Shown: piece after piece, positions 1-8,437 of the stretch
How positions within the stretch are numbered: the first letter of the stretch is position 1
Layout of the letters: each line of letters begins with the position of its first letter
From: an uncultured Acidobacteriia bacterium
Lineage (GTDB): Bacteria > Acidobacteriota > Terriglobia > Bryobacterales > Bryobacteraceae
Reading direction: 5' to 3'
NCBI GenBank assembly: GCA_903907865.1
Contig: CAIVPR010000003.1
Span: forward strand, 19,235 to 83,234
DNA length: 64,000 nucleotides
Notes under the pieces: generated by a model
Seen by the model: the letters and a program-made list of their open reading frames with translations, nothing else
Told to the model about the DNA's origin: nothing
Databases searched by the model: none
Made by a program: the position numbers and the translations under genes

Positions 1-85
1 TCGTGAAGGGGTGGATCCAGCGGGCTTGGGGGCGGAAGGCAGGGTAGTACGAGCCTGCCTTGAGTCCGTGGTCGTTTGATGCCAT
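1..85 (-). CDS. Possible N-terminus of an unidentified protein (partial)
   Basis: An ATG at 85 on the minus strand opens a frame that runs to the window edge without a stop (28 codons, beginning MASNDHGLKAGSYYPAF). It lies downstream of, and on the same strand as, the molybdopterin oxidoreductase, so it could be the next gene of that operon. No clear ribosome binding site is visible and the fragment is too short to assign a family. It could equally be a chance open frame in G+C-rich DNA. Confidence 0.3.
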   Translation of the reverse strand, partial: MASNDHGLKAGSYYPAFRPQARWIHPFT

Positions 86-226
86 GATGACTAAATGCGG
101 ACACCACTTGAGATTGATGGCGACGTGATGCTCGTCACGCAGGTTATCGTGCCGGTCGTGGATGTTCGCGATGGCATACCTGTGTGGATCCGGCATGCGC
201 TTCGCCCAGTGTATCCCGCGCGGAGT

Positions 227-985
227 CTACAATCCCGAGTACCAATCGTAGCCGCGTTCCTGCCAGTAGTCCTTCGTCGGTTGGGCCGTGTACTCGATCC
301 GACCAATCCGCTTGATGTTCTTGATCCCGTATTTGACCGGGATCACGAGGCGCAATGGGGCACCGTGGTCCTCTTCGAGCGGGTTGCCGTTCATCTCCCA
401 CGCCAGGAGAGTCTGCGGGTGCATGGCGCTGGGCCCGTCGATACTCACGTAGTATTCGGAGTCCGGCGTGCGCATCCCGACGCAGGGGGCTTCCGCCGAC
501 CCCGGCGCGAACTTGGCCGTGAAATCGGAAAGCCTCGCCCCTGCGAACTGGCTCACGGTACTCCAGCCTTCCACGCACTTGAAGTCGATGGTCTCCTCAT
601 GGCGCGGCAGGCTCTTCACGTCGTCCATGGTCAACTGGAGCGCGGGCGCGGTGGCGCGGTACGGGACCACTTCCAGCTTCCAGGCGGCCATGTCGAGGTC
701 CGTGTCGATACCGACATCCCCGTTGACCTTCTGTTTGCCGATGGCCGAGGCGGGGTAGGTCTGGACCAGATGGTCGTTGGAGTAGAGGGCCGTGCGGACG
801 ACGGACTCGTTGAAGCCGAGGATCTTGCGCAGTCCGGGCGGGATGTCGCCCTCGGGGGCACCGGAAAGCAGCGTCGCCAGTCCGGCGGTGCCAACCAGCG
901 CCCCGCCTCCCATCACCATGAATGAACGGCGAGTGCGGCGCTCGATCTCCTGCTGCGGCGTGAGTTTGATGTTCTTAGGCTCCAT
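227..985 (-). CDS. Tat-exported sulfite oxidase/MsrP-like molybdopterin oxidoreductase
   Basis: This 252-aa protein belongs to the sulfite-oxidase-fold molybdopterin enzymes, the family of periplasmic methionine sulfoxide reductase MsrP/YedY. The N-terminus has a twin-arginine signal (RRTRRSFMV, residues about 18-26) followed by a hydrophobic stretch. The motif FKCVEGWS near residue 137 carries the Cys expected to ligate molybdenum, and the C-terminal part (LRLVIPVKYGIKNIKRI) is typical of the family. I start at the ATG at 985 because AGGAGGT lies 5 nt upstream (991-997); a TTG at 991 would sit inside that site. The upstream gene is a cytochrome b whose last codons overlap this start, so the two probably form an electron-transfer pair from the quinone pool to a periplasmic active site. 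The true substrate cannot be read from the sequence. Confidence 0.88.
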   Translation of the reverse strand: MEPKNIKLTPQQEIERRTRRSFMVMGGGALVGTAGLATLLSGAPEGDIPPGLRKILGFNESVVRTALYSNDHLVQTYPASAIGKQKVNGDVGIDTDLDMAAWKLEVVPYRATAPALQLTMDDVKSLPRHEETIDFKCVEGWSTVSQFAGARLSDFTAKFAPGSAEAPCVGMRTPDSEYYVSIDGPSAMHPQTLLAWEMNGNPLEEDHGAPLRLVIPVKYGIKNIKRIGRIEYTAQPTKDYWQERGYDWYSGL

Positions 986-1670
986 GTCCAACCTCCTTTG
1001 TAGCGGCGATGTCGTAGCCGCAAACCATCGACCGGAAATTCGCCCATCCCGCCTTGATCACCTGGCCGATGTGGATGCCGAAGAATCCGACGTAGCCCAT
1101 GGTGAGCCAGAAGTGCTCCCAACGAGCCCATTCGTAGCCGCCCAGCAGGGCGAGGAGCGAATTGAGTTGCGCGGGCTTGTAGATGGCCAGTCCAGTGACC
1201 AGGCTGAGCGCTCCCATGAAGACAATCAGGGTGTAGGTAATGCGCTGCGCGGCGTTGTACCGTCCCTGTGGAGGGAGGGCGACCTTGAAGCCCATGTCGT
1301 GCATCGCGACCAGGGCCGCCTCGCGGAACGATTTCTTCTCCGGCACCAGTTCCCGCCACTCGCCGGAAATGGCGGTGTAGAGAACGTAGGCGACGCCGTT
1401 GAGCGCGAAGATCCATGCCAAGGCAAAGTGGATCGCCATGCCAAGGTTGAGCTTGTGGCCCACTTGGGTAACGTTGTAGAACCAATCGGGGAAAAAATGG
1501 AACAGGGTGATGGAGCCGAGTCCGACCCGGTAGGGATCGTAGGCCCAATAGATGAACATGCCACTTGCGATCATCAGGCTGAGGATCGGGAAGTTGATCC
1601 AATGGAACCATCTCGTGGCCAGCTTGTGCTTCTCTTCGAGACCTTGGGGTAGTTGTGCGGTTGCGTCCAC
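975..1670 (-). CDS. Membrane cytochrome b (Ni/Fe-hydrogenase/thiosulfate reductase b-type)
   Basis: This 231-aa polytopic membrane protein resembles the diheme cytochrome b subunits of formate dehydrogenase, thiosulfate reductase and hydrogenase. Several hydrophobic segments are visible (around residues 23-45, 75-100, 145-170 and 185-205), with histidines at their edges, for example in TRWFHWINFP and EHFWLTMGYVGFFGIHIGQ, that would hold heme. The start is a GTG at 1670. The stop (975-977) lies inside the first codons of the molybdopterin oxidoreductase, so the genes are translationally coupled. The expected role is to pass electrons from membrane quinol to the exported molybdoenzyme, in place of the MsrQ partner used in Proteobacteria. 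Confidence 0.85.
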   Translation of the reverse strand: MDATAQLPQGLEEKHKLATRWFHWINFPILSLMIASGMFIYWAYDPYRVGLGSITLFHFFPDWFYNVTQVGHKLNLGMAIHFALAWIFALNGVAYVLYTAISGEWRELVPEKKSFREAALVAMHDMGFKVALPPQGRYNAAQRITYTLIVFMGALSLVTGLAIYKPAQLNSLLALLGGYEWARWEHFWLTMGYVGFFGIHIGQVIKAGWANFRSMVCGYDIAATKEVGHGA

Positions 1671-1713
1671 GTTGGCATTATCCCGCGTTTCGTGCAGGTT
1701 ATTCCCGGCGGCG

Positions 1714-1750
1714 CAAATAAAAAGGGCCCACGGAGGGTAGTCCGTGGGCC
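1714..1750 (-). terminator. Rho-independent terminator
   Basis: A perfect 10-bp inverted repeat (GGCCCACGGA / TCCGTGGGCC, arms 1725-1734 and 1741-1750) has a 6-nt loop and, read on the minus strand, is followed by CTTTTTATTTG. It sits just after the stop of the minus-strand gene at 1781 and before the cytochrome b start, so it separates these two transcription units. Confidence 0.85.
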
Positions 1751-1780
1751 GATCCTATGGTCTCGATGGTAGCGGCAGGG

Positions 1781-2422
1781 TTACGCCGCTTTGCGCAAGG
1801 GCGGGCGCAGGGTTGCGCGCTTGGCCGCCCGCTCCGCCAGCTTGGCCGCGATCCTTGCCGGGTCCGGCATCTGGATCACGTTGCCGCCGGTACGCTCGGG
1901 GTCCGGGAGGTCGTCGACAAGCTTCCGCGCGGAACCGCCGAAGTACTCGTCGAGCGGGAACAGGGCGTACGGCTGCAGTTCCCGGAAAACCCGTCCGAGG
2001 CGTTCCTCAATCCGGTAGACCAGGTGGAAGAAGGTACCCCTGTCGACGTTGAGTTGCTGACAGCAGAGTTTCCAGTCCGCGCCCAACAAGAAGTGGTAGC
2101 GGAACAGCCGGTAGTCGGCCTCGTTCAGCGTACGCTTGGCCACCAGAACGAAGTCGGCCACGAACTCCTCGTTCTTCAGACCCCAAGCCCGCTTGTGCTC
2201 CCGCCCGTGGACGGATTCGAGCCGAGCCGTGGAGACTTGCGTGTCCAGGTGCGAACAGGACCGGAACTTGCGATGGCAAGCCCGGAAAATCGCCCGCAGG
2301 ACGCAATTGCATGGGACGGGCTGCGCCGTCCTGCTGGTACTCCGCAATCCGTAACCACGGCATTGCGAACACCCCTCTTTCGCCAATCCAAGAACCTCGG
2401 ATCGATTCCATTCAAAACTCAC
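1781..2422 (-). CDS. Hypothetical protein with DnaJ-type CxxCxGxG zinc motif
   Basis: This is a 213-aa protein of unknown function. I choose the GTG start at 2422 because a strong Shine-Dalgarno (GGGAGGAG, 2429-2436) lies 6 nt upstream; a longer frame begins at 2500 without such support. Near the N-terminus is CSQCRGYG, followed about 14 residues later by CNC and then further cysteines (FRAC, FRSC). This looks like one DnaJ-style zinc-binding module. The C-terminal half (LNEADYRLFRYHFLLG, then DRGTFFHLVYRIEERLGR) is helical and reads like a helix-turn-helix or sigma-region-4-like segment; from memory, similar segments occur in hypothetical proteins of prophages. It is divergent from the regulator at 2640. 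A nucleic-acid-binding role is likely but unproven. Confidence 0.75.
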   Translation of the reverse strand: MSFEWNRSEVLGLAKEGCSQCRGYGLRSTSRTAQPVPCNCVLRAIFRACHRKFRSCSHLDTQVSTARLESVHGREHKRAWGLKNEEFVADFVLVAKRTLNEADYRLFRYHFLLGADWKLCCQQLNVDRGTFFHLVYRIEERLGRVFRELQPYALFPLDEYFGGSARKLVDDLPDPERTGGNVIQMPDPARIAAKLAERAAKRATLRPPLRKAA

Positions 2423-2428
2423 GAAATG

Positions 2429-2436
2429 CTCCTCCC
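2429..2436 (-). promoter_or_regulatory. Shine-Dalgarno deciding the GTG start at 2422
   Basis: On the minus strand GGGAGGAG precedes GTG by 6 nt. This is the only good ribosome binding site in the upstream part of the frame. Confidence 0.75.
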
Positions 2437-2565
2437 GGTTAGACGCCTTGGCGTCGCCGATCTCTGTTATCACTTTGCCCGATACCCGGCGCCGGAGCAA
2501 TTAGGTTACACTTCGGAATAACACTTACGGACGGGCAAGTCGTTGATAATAAAGACACAAGCACA

Positions 2566-2575
2566 GTACCGGTAC
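2566..2575. promoter_or_regulatory. Candidate operator palindrome between divergent genes
   Basis: The perfect palindrome GTACCGGTAC lies in the 217-bp gap between the minus-strand zinc-motif gene and the plus-strand HTH regulator. A position between divergent genes, one of which encodes a LexA/CI-like regulator, suits an autoregulatory operator. The role is inferred; a 10-bp palindrome can occur by chance. Confidence 0.35.
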
Positions 2576-2639
2576 ATCCAGGACCGCGAATGGCGTGATA
2601 AAGTCGGTACACCTATAGCTGTGGGATATATCCCGCGCC

Positions 2640-3335
2640 GTGCAAATCCAGGAACTCATTTCGCGCTTGGTCGAGACCGCGAGGCTCCGCGTCCAGCAGG
2701 GCACGGTGACAGTGCGCCGCCTCGCCCGCCTATGCGGCGTTTCGCAACCGCACATGCACAATGTTCTAAAAGACAACCGGTCTCTCTCGCCGGAATCGGC
2801 AGACCGTTTGATGCAGGCATTGGGAGTTTCGGTTGCGGAATTGTTGTGGCGTTACCCGAATGAAGCCGAGAGCGAGGTTCGCGCAATTCCGGTCATTAGG
2901 CAGCGGATTGGACCGGGCAGCGACGCAAACCTGGCGTTGTTCCGCGGCTACGCGCCGTTTCCGGGCTCGCTGCTGGCCGGGTTGGTACGGCCGGTGGCCG
3001 CGCGGCTGGGTCCCGAACTGATCCTCCCGGCCCTGTTCCACGGCAACGACCTTCTGTTGCTCGACCAAAACGAGGAACTGCGCGCCCATCCAGCAGGAGG
3101 GCGCTGCTGGGTGGTGGCGGAGGAGGCCGGCCTCCGCATCCGATACGTGCGGCTCGGCGGTTCCCGCCTCTACCTCGCCAGCGAGGCGACGGTCCACGAC
3201 CCCCGCGCCTGGGATTCGGTCCAGTTGCAGGGACGGAATATTCTTGATGTAGTGAGGGCCCGCATTGTTTGGATTGGCAGGGAAGTGGAAACGGAAGACG
3301 TCAGACCGGCTGGACCGGTTGGCGGCGGCAATTGA
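2640..3335 (+). CDS. XRE-family regulator with degenerate S24/LexA-like C-terminus
   Basis: This is a 231-aa DNA-binding protein starting at GTG 2640. Residues about 22-65 form a helix-turn-helix of the XRE/CI type (VRRLARLCGVSQPHMHNVL). The C-terminal half resembles the S24 LexA/CI sensor fold: an ALFHGNDLLLLDQNEEL segment, then alternating strands ending ILDVVRARIVWIGRE. I see no Ser in the usual position before the GD-like turn, so autocleavage is unlikely. The layout is that of a phage-type repressor or a host regulator derived from one. It is divergent from the zinc-motif gene at 1781-2422, and the next plus-strand gene overlaps its end. Confidence 0.78.
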   Translation: MQIQELISRLVETARLRVQQGTVTVRRLARLCGVSQPHMHNVLKDNRSLSPESADRLMQALGVSVAELLWRYPNEAESEVRAIPVIRQRIGPGSDANLALFRGYAPFPGSLLAGLVRPVAARLGPELILPALFHGNDLLLLDQNEELRAHPAGGRCWVVAEEAGLRIRYVRLGGSRLYLASEATVHDPRAWDSVQLQGRNILDVVRARIVWIGREVETEDVRPAGPVGGGN

Positions 3336-3810
3336 CGCCGTCAGCGACACGGACCGCATCGAACTGGAAGAGAGCCTGCGCGTGGACTCGTTGCGAGTGC
3401 GGGGCGCGGTGGAGTTGCATGCCACCTGCGCGCATTTCGTGGAGGAGTTGAACGGGCGGCTGGCGGAACCGGCGGTCAGCCTCGACCCGCCTGCCTACGC
3501 CGAGTCGAACTACTCGGACAAGGGACCCGTCCTGTTCCAACTCAACCTGCGCGGACGCTTGCTGCAAATCGAGTTCGAGGCGACCGAGGAGACGACGTCG
3601 ACCGAGGATTTCGGAAAGCCATACGTGATGCGGGGGTCGATGCGCGCCTTCAACCAACGCATGCTGGACGGCAGCACGGTCCATGAACACGGCCTTTTCT
3701 ATTGCCCCATGGGGAAGGACGCCCAGTGGCACTATTTCGATGCGCGGAGCTATAGGACGGGTCGGTTGAACGAGGATTTCCTCGCCAGGGAACTGGAAAA
3801 ACTGCTGTAG
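3265..3810 (+). CDS. Conserved hypothetical protein, 181 aa
   Basis: I do not recognise this family. The protein is soluble, acidic and mixed alpha/beta: an N-terminal helix (residues about 15-60), then strands around LFQLNLRGRLLQIEFEA, and a central YVMRGSMRAFNQRMLDG segment, ending with a helix. The frame opens at TTG 3265, overlapping the regulator by 71 nt; a GTG at 3382 is an alternative, so the start is uncertain. It is probably co-transcribed with the upstream regulator and ends 15 nt before the convergent glycosyltransferase gene. Confidence 0.65.
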   Translation: MFGLAGKWKRKTSDRLDRLAAAIDAVSDTDRIELEESLRVDSLRVRGAVELHATCAHFVEELNGRLAEPAVSLDPPAYAESNYSDKGPVLFQLNLRGRLLQIEFEATEETTSTEDFGKPYVMRGSMRAFNQRMLDGSTVHEHGLFYCPMGKDAQWHYFDARSYRTGRLNEDFLARELEKLL

Positions 3811-3825
3811 CACCGGCGTACGCGG

Positions 3826-5001
3826 TTAGCGGGACGCTTGCGCCACTTCCTCGTAGAGGTCGGCAACCTCGCGGGCCGTCCGCGCCCAACTGAATTTGGC
3901 TGCCTGCTTGAGCCCTTTCTCGATCAGTTCCTGGCGCAATTCGGGTTTGGTCAGCACCTCTTCGATGCCGCGCGCGATGTCGAAGACGTTCTCTGGATTG
4001 ACCAGCATGGCCGCACCGCCCACCACTTCCGGCAACGAACTGACCGCCGACGCGACCACCGGCGTTCCAGACAGCATGGCCTCCAGCGGGGGCAGGCCGA
4101 AACCTTCGTACAGCGACGGGAACACGAACGCCACCGCCAACTCATGGAAGATCCGCAGGGTTTCGAAAGGGATGAACCCGAGGAAGCGCACCGAGTTCTC
4201 CACCCGGCTCTGCATTACGGCACGGCGCACGTTGGGGTGTTTCGATATCTCGTCGCCGATGATGATCAGGCGCAAATCCTTGTAGACCGGGTGGTTTTCC
4301 AGTTGCCCCTTGACCACGGCGAAGGCCTCGATGAGGCGCGGAATATTCTTCTGCGGTCGGATAGACCCGGCGTAGAGCAGGAACGGATCGCGGATCTGGT
4401 AGCGCTCCAAGATCCGATGGCGCTCGCGGTTGATGGCGTCGGGACCGGCGGCGCGGGCATCGGACGGAAGGCCGTGGTCGGCGAATTTCGGGTCCGGCGC
4501 GTTGTAGATCAGCCGGACGCGATTGGCGGACTCGGGCAGCAGATTCACGATGTCGCGCTGGGTGGCCCCGGAGACGGCAATAATCCGCTCGGCGCGCTCC
4601 AAGCCCTTCTTGAGGCGGAAGATGTGCGCTTGGTGCAAGAGACCGGACGCCTCGTCGTAGAGGAGGCTGCTGAGATCGTGGATGGTGACGACAAAGGGCC
4701 GCCGGATCAGCAACGGCACACGGTGAAAGGGGATGTGGGTGACATTGGGCCGGAGTCCGAACAGCACGCGTGGGAGTTCGAGGTGGTCGAGCCTAGACGA
4801 GTCGCGTCGGTTGTGGACGATGGTGCGGAAGTTTTCGGGGAGCGCGGCGAACTGGGACTTGTCCTCGTCAATGCAGATGAGGTCGAAATGGTGGCCGGTG
4901 TCGAGGTCTCCGAGGGCCTTCAGCAGATTCCGGATGTAGGTGCCGACACCGAAGTCGCGGATGCGCCGGACGTCGATGGCGACCTTCACCGGGTTGGCCA
5001 T
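3826..5001 (-). CDS. Family 4 glycosyltransferase
   Basis: This is a 391-aa GT-B fold glycosyltransferase of the GT4 type, transferring a sugar from a nucleotide-sugar donor to a glycan or lipid acceptor in the cytoplasm. The N-terminal acceptor half begins VAIDVRRIRDFGVGTYIRNL. The C-terminal donor half shows PFLLYAGSIRPQKNI and the diagnostic E-x7-E block within YEGFGLPPLEAMLSGTPVVAS. The ATG at 5001 lies 2 nt after the glyA stop; a start at 5022 overlapping glyA is also open. Coupling to glyA by position is clear, but I see no biochemical link. The acceptor and sugar are unknown. Confidence 0.9.
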   Translation of the reverse strand: MANPVKVAIDVRRIRDFGVGTYIRNLLKALGDLDTGHHFDLICIDEDKSQFAALPENFRTIVHNRRDSSRLDHLELPRVLFGLRPNVTHIPFHRVPLLIRRPFVVTIHDLSSLLYDEASGLLHQAHIFRLKKGLERAERIIAVSGATQRDIVNLLPESANRVRLIYNAPDPKFADHGLPSDARAAGPDAINRERHRILERYQIRDPFLLYAGSIRPQKNIPRLIEAFAVVKGQLENHPVYKDLRLIIIGDEISKHPNVRRAVMQSRVENSVRFLGFIPFETLRIFHELAVAFVFPSLYEGFGLPPLEAMLSGTPVVASAVSSLPEVVGGAAMLVNPENVFDIARGIEEVLTKPELRQELIEKGLKQAAKFSWARTAREVADLYEEVAQASR

Positions 5002-5003
5002 GG

Positions 5004-6293
5004 TTAGACCGGTCGCTTCCAAGCGTACAGGGGGAAGCGCGAAGTGAGTGCCTCGACGCGGTCCCGGACGCCCGCAATGGTGGATTCCAGATCGGCCTGT
5101 CCGCCGACTGCGGACACAACGGCGGCAATGCAGGAGGCGACTTCGCGCATCTCGTCCTCGCCGAAACCACGGGTGGTGGCTGCGGGGGAGCCCAAGCGGA
5201 TGCCGCTGGGGTTCAGGGGCGGATTGACGTCGAACGGGATGCCGTTCTTGTTGACCGTGATGCGGGCGCGGTCGAGCGACTGCTCAGCTTCCTTGCCCCG
5301 GACGCCCTTCGAAAACACGTCAACCAGCATCAGGTGGGTGTCGGTGCCGCCCGAAACGACGCGGAAGCCAGCTTCCTGCATCCCGGCCGCGAGGGCCTTG
5401 GCGTTGGCGACGACTTGCTTCTGGTAGGTGATGAACTCCGGCTGCAGGGCTTCGAGGAAGCAGACGGCTTTGGCGGCGATGACGTGCACCAGCGGGCCGC
5501 CCTGGACGCCGGGGAAGACGTTCTGGTCGATGGCCTTGCCGTACTTTTCGCGGGCCAGGATCATGCCGGAGCGGGGTCCGCGCAGGGTCTTGTGGGTGGT
5601 GGTGGTGACAATGTCTGCGTATTCGCAGGGATTCGGGTGCACGCCGGCGGCGACGAGGCCGGAGAAGTGCGCCATGTCGACTAGCAGGATGGCACCGACG
5701 GAATCAGCGATGTCGCGGAAGCGCGCAAAATCCCACTGGCGGGGATAGGCGCTGCCGCCCGCGATGATCATCTTGGGCTTGTGCTGGTCGGCCAGCTGGG
5801 CCAGGTGGTCGAAGTCGATGCGCTCGCCCCGGTCCCCGTCGGGCTGGGTGACTTGGTAGCCGACGACGTTGTAAAGCTTGCCGGAGAAGTTCAGCTTGTG
5901 GCCGTGGGTGAGGTGGCCGCCGTGGGCGAGGTCGAGGCCCATGATGGTGTCGCCGGGCTTGACGACGGCCCCGAACGCAGCCTGGTTGGCCTGCGACCCG
6001 GAGTGGGGCTGGACGTTGACGTACTCGGCACCGAAGAGCTTTTTGGCGCGGTCGCGGGCGATGTTTTCGACCTCGTCGGTGACTTCGCAGCCGCCGTAGT
6101 AGCGGCGTCCGGGGTAGCCCTCGGCGTATTTGTTGGTGAAGACGGACCCGGTGGCCTCAAGGACGGCCTCGGAGGTGAAGTTTTCGCTCGCGATCAGCTC
6201 GATCTGGCCGTTCTGGCGCTCGGCCTCGCGGAGGACGAGGTGGTGGATGTCGGGATCGACTTCGGCGAGGGAACGGGCCATCAAGTTGGTCAT
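5004..6293 (-). CDS. glyA: Serine hydroxymethyltransferase
   Basis: This is a full-length (429 aa) PLP enzyme that interconverts serine plus tetrahydrofolate with glycine plus 5,10-methylene-tetrahydrofolate in the cytoplasm, the main source of one-carbon units. The PLP lysine lies in [15 protein letters not shown] near residue 234. Other family signatures are [15 protein letters not shown] near the N-terminus and the substrate-binding block [10 protein letters not shown]. The ATG at 6293 is the first good start. A GT4 glycosyltransferase follows immediately. A 12-bp inverted repeat lies just upstream at 6321-6353. Confidence 0.98.
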   Translation of the reverse strand: MTNLMARSLAEVDPDIHHLVLREAERQNGQIELIASENFTSEAVLEATGSVFTNKYAEGYPGRRYYGGCEVTDEVENIARDRAKKLFGAEYVNVQPHSGSQANQAAFGAVVKPGDTIMGLDLAHGGHLTHGHKLNFSGKLYNVVGYQVTQPDGDRGERIDFDHLAQLADQHKPKMIIAGGSAYPRQWDFARFRDIADSVGAILLVDMAHFSGLVAAGVHPNPCEYADIVTTTTHKTLRGPRSGMILAREKYGKAIDQNVFPGVQGGPLVHVIAAKAVCFLEALQPEFITYQKQVVANAKALAAGMQEAGFRVVSGGTDTHLMLVDVFSKGVRGKEAEQSLDRARITVNKNGIPFDVNPPLNPSGIRLGSPAATTRGFGEDEMREVASCIAAVVSAVGGQADLESTIAGVRDRVEALTSRFPLYAWKRPV

Positions 6294-6320
6294 TGGCGGG
6301 AAAAGACCATTTTAACAGCC

Positions 6321-6353
6321 CGCGGTGAGGCACGCACAGGTTGCCTCACCGCG
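6321..6353. promoter_or_regulatory. 12-bp perfect inverted repeat between divergent genes
   Basis: The arms CGCGGTGAGGCA (6321-6332) and TGCCTCACCGCG (6342-6353) are separated by 9 nt. The element sits between the glyA start (minus) and the haloperoxidase start (plus). As DNA it could be an operator, and as RNA it would form a stable hairpin in either 5' leader. No T-tract follows on the plus strand; on the minus strand the run of T precedes the hairpin, so it is not a simple terminator for either gene. Confidence 0.5.
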
Positions 6354-6411
6354 TGAAAAAATACCTGGTTTCCAGAGCCGCGATCCGCGATAATGGACAA
6401 GTACCGAGACT

Positions 6412-8040
6412 ATGCCCACCGATTCGCGCAGGAACTTCCTGATCACCGCTGGCACCCTAGCCGGCACAGGCGTCGCAGTAGCCCCGGCCCAAGAGCCGCA
6501 ACGGTCTGACAGGGCCGAAAAGGCCTTGAACCTGCGGCGCGCGGCAGCCTTGGCTGAAAGCCTCCGGGCCCCGGCTAGCACCGTCACCAACGGCGACGAG
6601 ACGCGTTATCCCTCCCGCTTCGCCAACTTCACCAAAGGCTTCCTGCACTCGCAACTCGGGGAGGTCGACGCTGCTAGCTACAATGCAATGCTGCACGCGC
6701 TGACCACACAGCAACACTCGGATTTCGAAGCGATCCCCCTGGGCTACGGGCGCAAATTCGTGAACATGGAGTCGGCGTTCACCTACGACCTTGAGGGCGG
6801 GGACCCACACACCTTTTCCATGCCGGTCCCGCCCTCGTTCCCGAGCGCCCAAGCAGCCGCCGAAATGGTCGAGCTCTACTGGCAGGCAACACTCAGGGAT
6901 ACGCCTTTCTCGCAGCTGGCGTCCTCTCCAGTTGCCCAGGCTGCCGCCGCCGAGCTCAACGCCCTGTCTGGCTACCAAGGCCCGCGCGATGCCTCCAATC
7001 GAGTCACGACTGCGACCCTGTTCCGCGGCAACGCGCCCGGCTGCCTCGTTGGACCCTACGTATCCCAGTACCTCCTCCAGCCCGTCTATTTCGGCTCGAC
7101 ACCGCGCGAGCAGACCTACCGCACGGGAATGCCCGGCCTCGATTACATGACGGCCTATTCCGAGTGGCTGGAGATACAGTCCGGCCTCCCGCCCTACCGC
7201 ACCGAGGTCTTCGATCCCACCTTCCGCTACATCCGCAACGGCCGCGACCTCGCGCAGTTCGTCCACTACGACTACACCTATCAGGCATTTCTGCAAGCCG
7301 CCCTGATCATCCTGGGCCAGTACCCCGAGGCCGTCCTCAACTTCAACACCTACCAGCTCAACAAAACCAATCCGTACAAGGGTTCGAGGATTCAGACTGG
7401 CTTCACTACCTTCGGCAGCGCGCACGTGCTGGATTGGGTCGCACGCGTGGCGAACCTAGCGCTCAAGCCCGCTTGCTACCAGAAATGGGCCGTCCACCGT
7501 CGGGTGAGACCCGAAGCTTTCGCGGGCTGCGTCTACAACACCCTAGCGGGAGCAGCAAAGTACCCCGTCCATCCAGATCTGCTGAATTCGAAAGGCCTGG
7601 CGGCGAACATCCAATCCAGCGGTAACGCGCTGCTGCCGCAGGCCTATGTGGAGGGCTGTCCACTCCACCCGTCGTATCCCGCCGGACACGCGGTCATCGC
7701 CGGCGCGTGTACAACCGTATTGAAGGCCCTCTTCGCAGAAGCCGATTTGGTCAGCGGCGTTGTGGTGCCCAGCGACGACGGACTATCGCTGATCCCCGCT
7801 GCCAACGAGGCGCTTACCATCGGAGGAGAATTGAACAAGCTGGCCTTCAACATTCCCATGGGCCGCGACTGGGCTGGAATCCACTACCGGAGCGACGCCG
7901 CCGCCGGGCTCGACCTAGGCGAGGCTGTCGCCATCGCATTTATGAAAGACAACGTCGGAACGTTTACCGAGAGCTTCACCGGCTTCCAGTTCACGGCCTT
8001 TGACGGAACCCCGGTCTCGATCCCGGCCCGCAATTCCTGA
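6412..8040 (+). CDS. Vanadium-dependent haloperoxidase-like / PAP2-family protein
   Basis: This 542-aa exported protein belongs to the vanadium haloperoxidase branch of the PAP2 phosphatase superfamily. The N-terminus has a Tat-like signal (DSRRNFLITAG) and a hydrophobic stretch. The three vanadate/phosphate-binding blocks appear in order: KWAVHRRVRPE near residue 360, YPAGHA near residue 423, and GRDWAGIHYRSDAAAG near residue 484. The last supplies the Arg and His that bind and coordinate the oxoanion. Family members oxidise halides with peroxide, or act as phosphatases when vanadate is replaced by phosphate. Halide preference cannot be judged here. It is divergent from glyA and stands alone. 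Confidence 0.88.
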   Translation: MPTDSRRNFLITAGTLAGTGVAVAPAQEPQRSDRAEKALNLRRAAALAESLRAPASTVTNGDETRYPSRFANFTKGFLHSQLGEVDAASYNAMLHALTTQQHSDFEAIPLGYGRKFVNMESAFTYDLEGGDPHTFSMPVPPSFPSAQAAAEMVELYWQATLRDTPFSQLASSPVAQAAAAELNALSGYQGPRDASNRVTTATLFRGNAPGCLVGPYVSQYLLQPVYFGSTPREQTYRTGMPGLDYMTAYSEWLEIQSGLPPYRTEVFDPTFRYIRNGRDLAQFVHYDYTYQAFLQAALIILGQYPEAVLNFNTYQLNKTNPYKGSRIQTGFTTFGSAHVLDWVARVANLALKPACYQKWAVHRRVRPEAFAGCVYNTLAGAAKYPVHPDLLNSKGLAANIQSSGNALLPQAYVEGCPLHPSYPAGHAVIAGACTTVLKALFAEADLVSGVVVPSDDGLSLIPAANEALTIGGELNKLAFNIPMGRDWAGIHYRSDAAAGLDLGEAVAIAFMKDNVGTFTESFTGFQFTAFDGTPVSIPARNS

Positions 8041-8437
8041 GCCAAGTTTGGGTATGGCTCCGCTGCTGTGTGGGGCAGCCATTCTTGGCCAATGCCGTTT
8101 ACTTTTAGCTGCAAAGCGCGCCGTCCCCGCTTCGCCCATGTGGTCAACGGGCTTCCAGCAAGTGCTCGCGGGCGCGTGTGGGGCGGCCATTCCTGGCTGC
8201 GAGGTGGCTTTCAGCCTCCTCATGCGCCGCAAGGCGCAGGTTCTGACCGCCCCGGTTGGATACGTCGGGCCCCGACGCGAAAAATAAGTGGCATCGGCCA
8301 TTCTTGGCTGCGGCCGACCTTTCAGGCGGCCTTAACCGTGCTTCCCGCAGCGTCAACACCAAGTAGTCCTGTTCATCCGCGGGAAGCACACATTGCGGCA
8401 TTGGCCTTAAGCACCCCTACCAGTACCGCAGCCCACT
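8041..8437. other. Gene-free interval with a threefold degenerate repeat
   Basis: No convincing gene is present. Three related segments occur at about 8069-8089, 8176-8201 and 8291-8320, each carrying the core GGCCATTC(T/C)TGGCTG or a close variant, followed by related text (GCGAGGTGGCTTTCAG versus GCGGCCGACCTTTCAG). In one plus-strand frame the core reads GHSWL or GHSWP each time. The pattern looks like a dispersed intergenic repeat in three decayed copies rather than a coding sequence. Confidence 0.5.
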
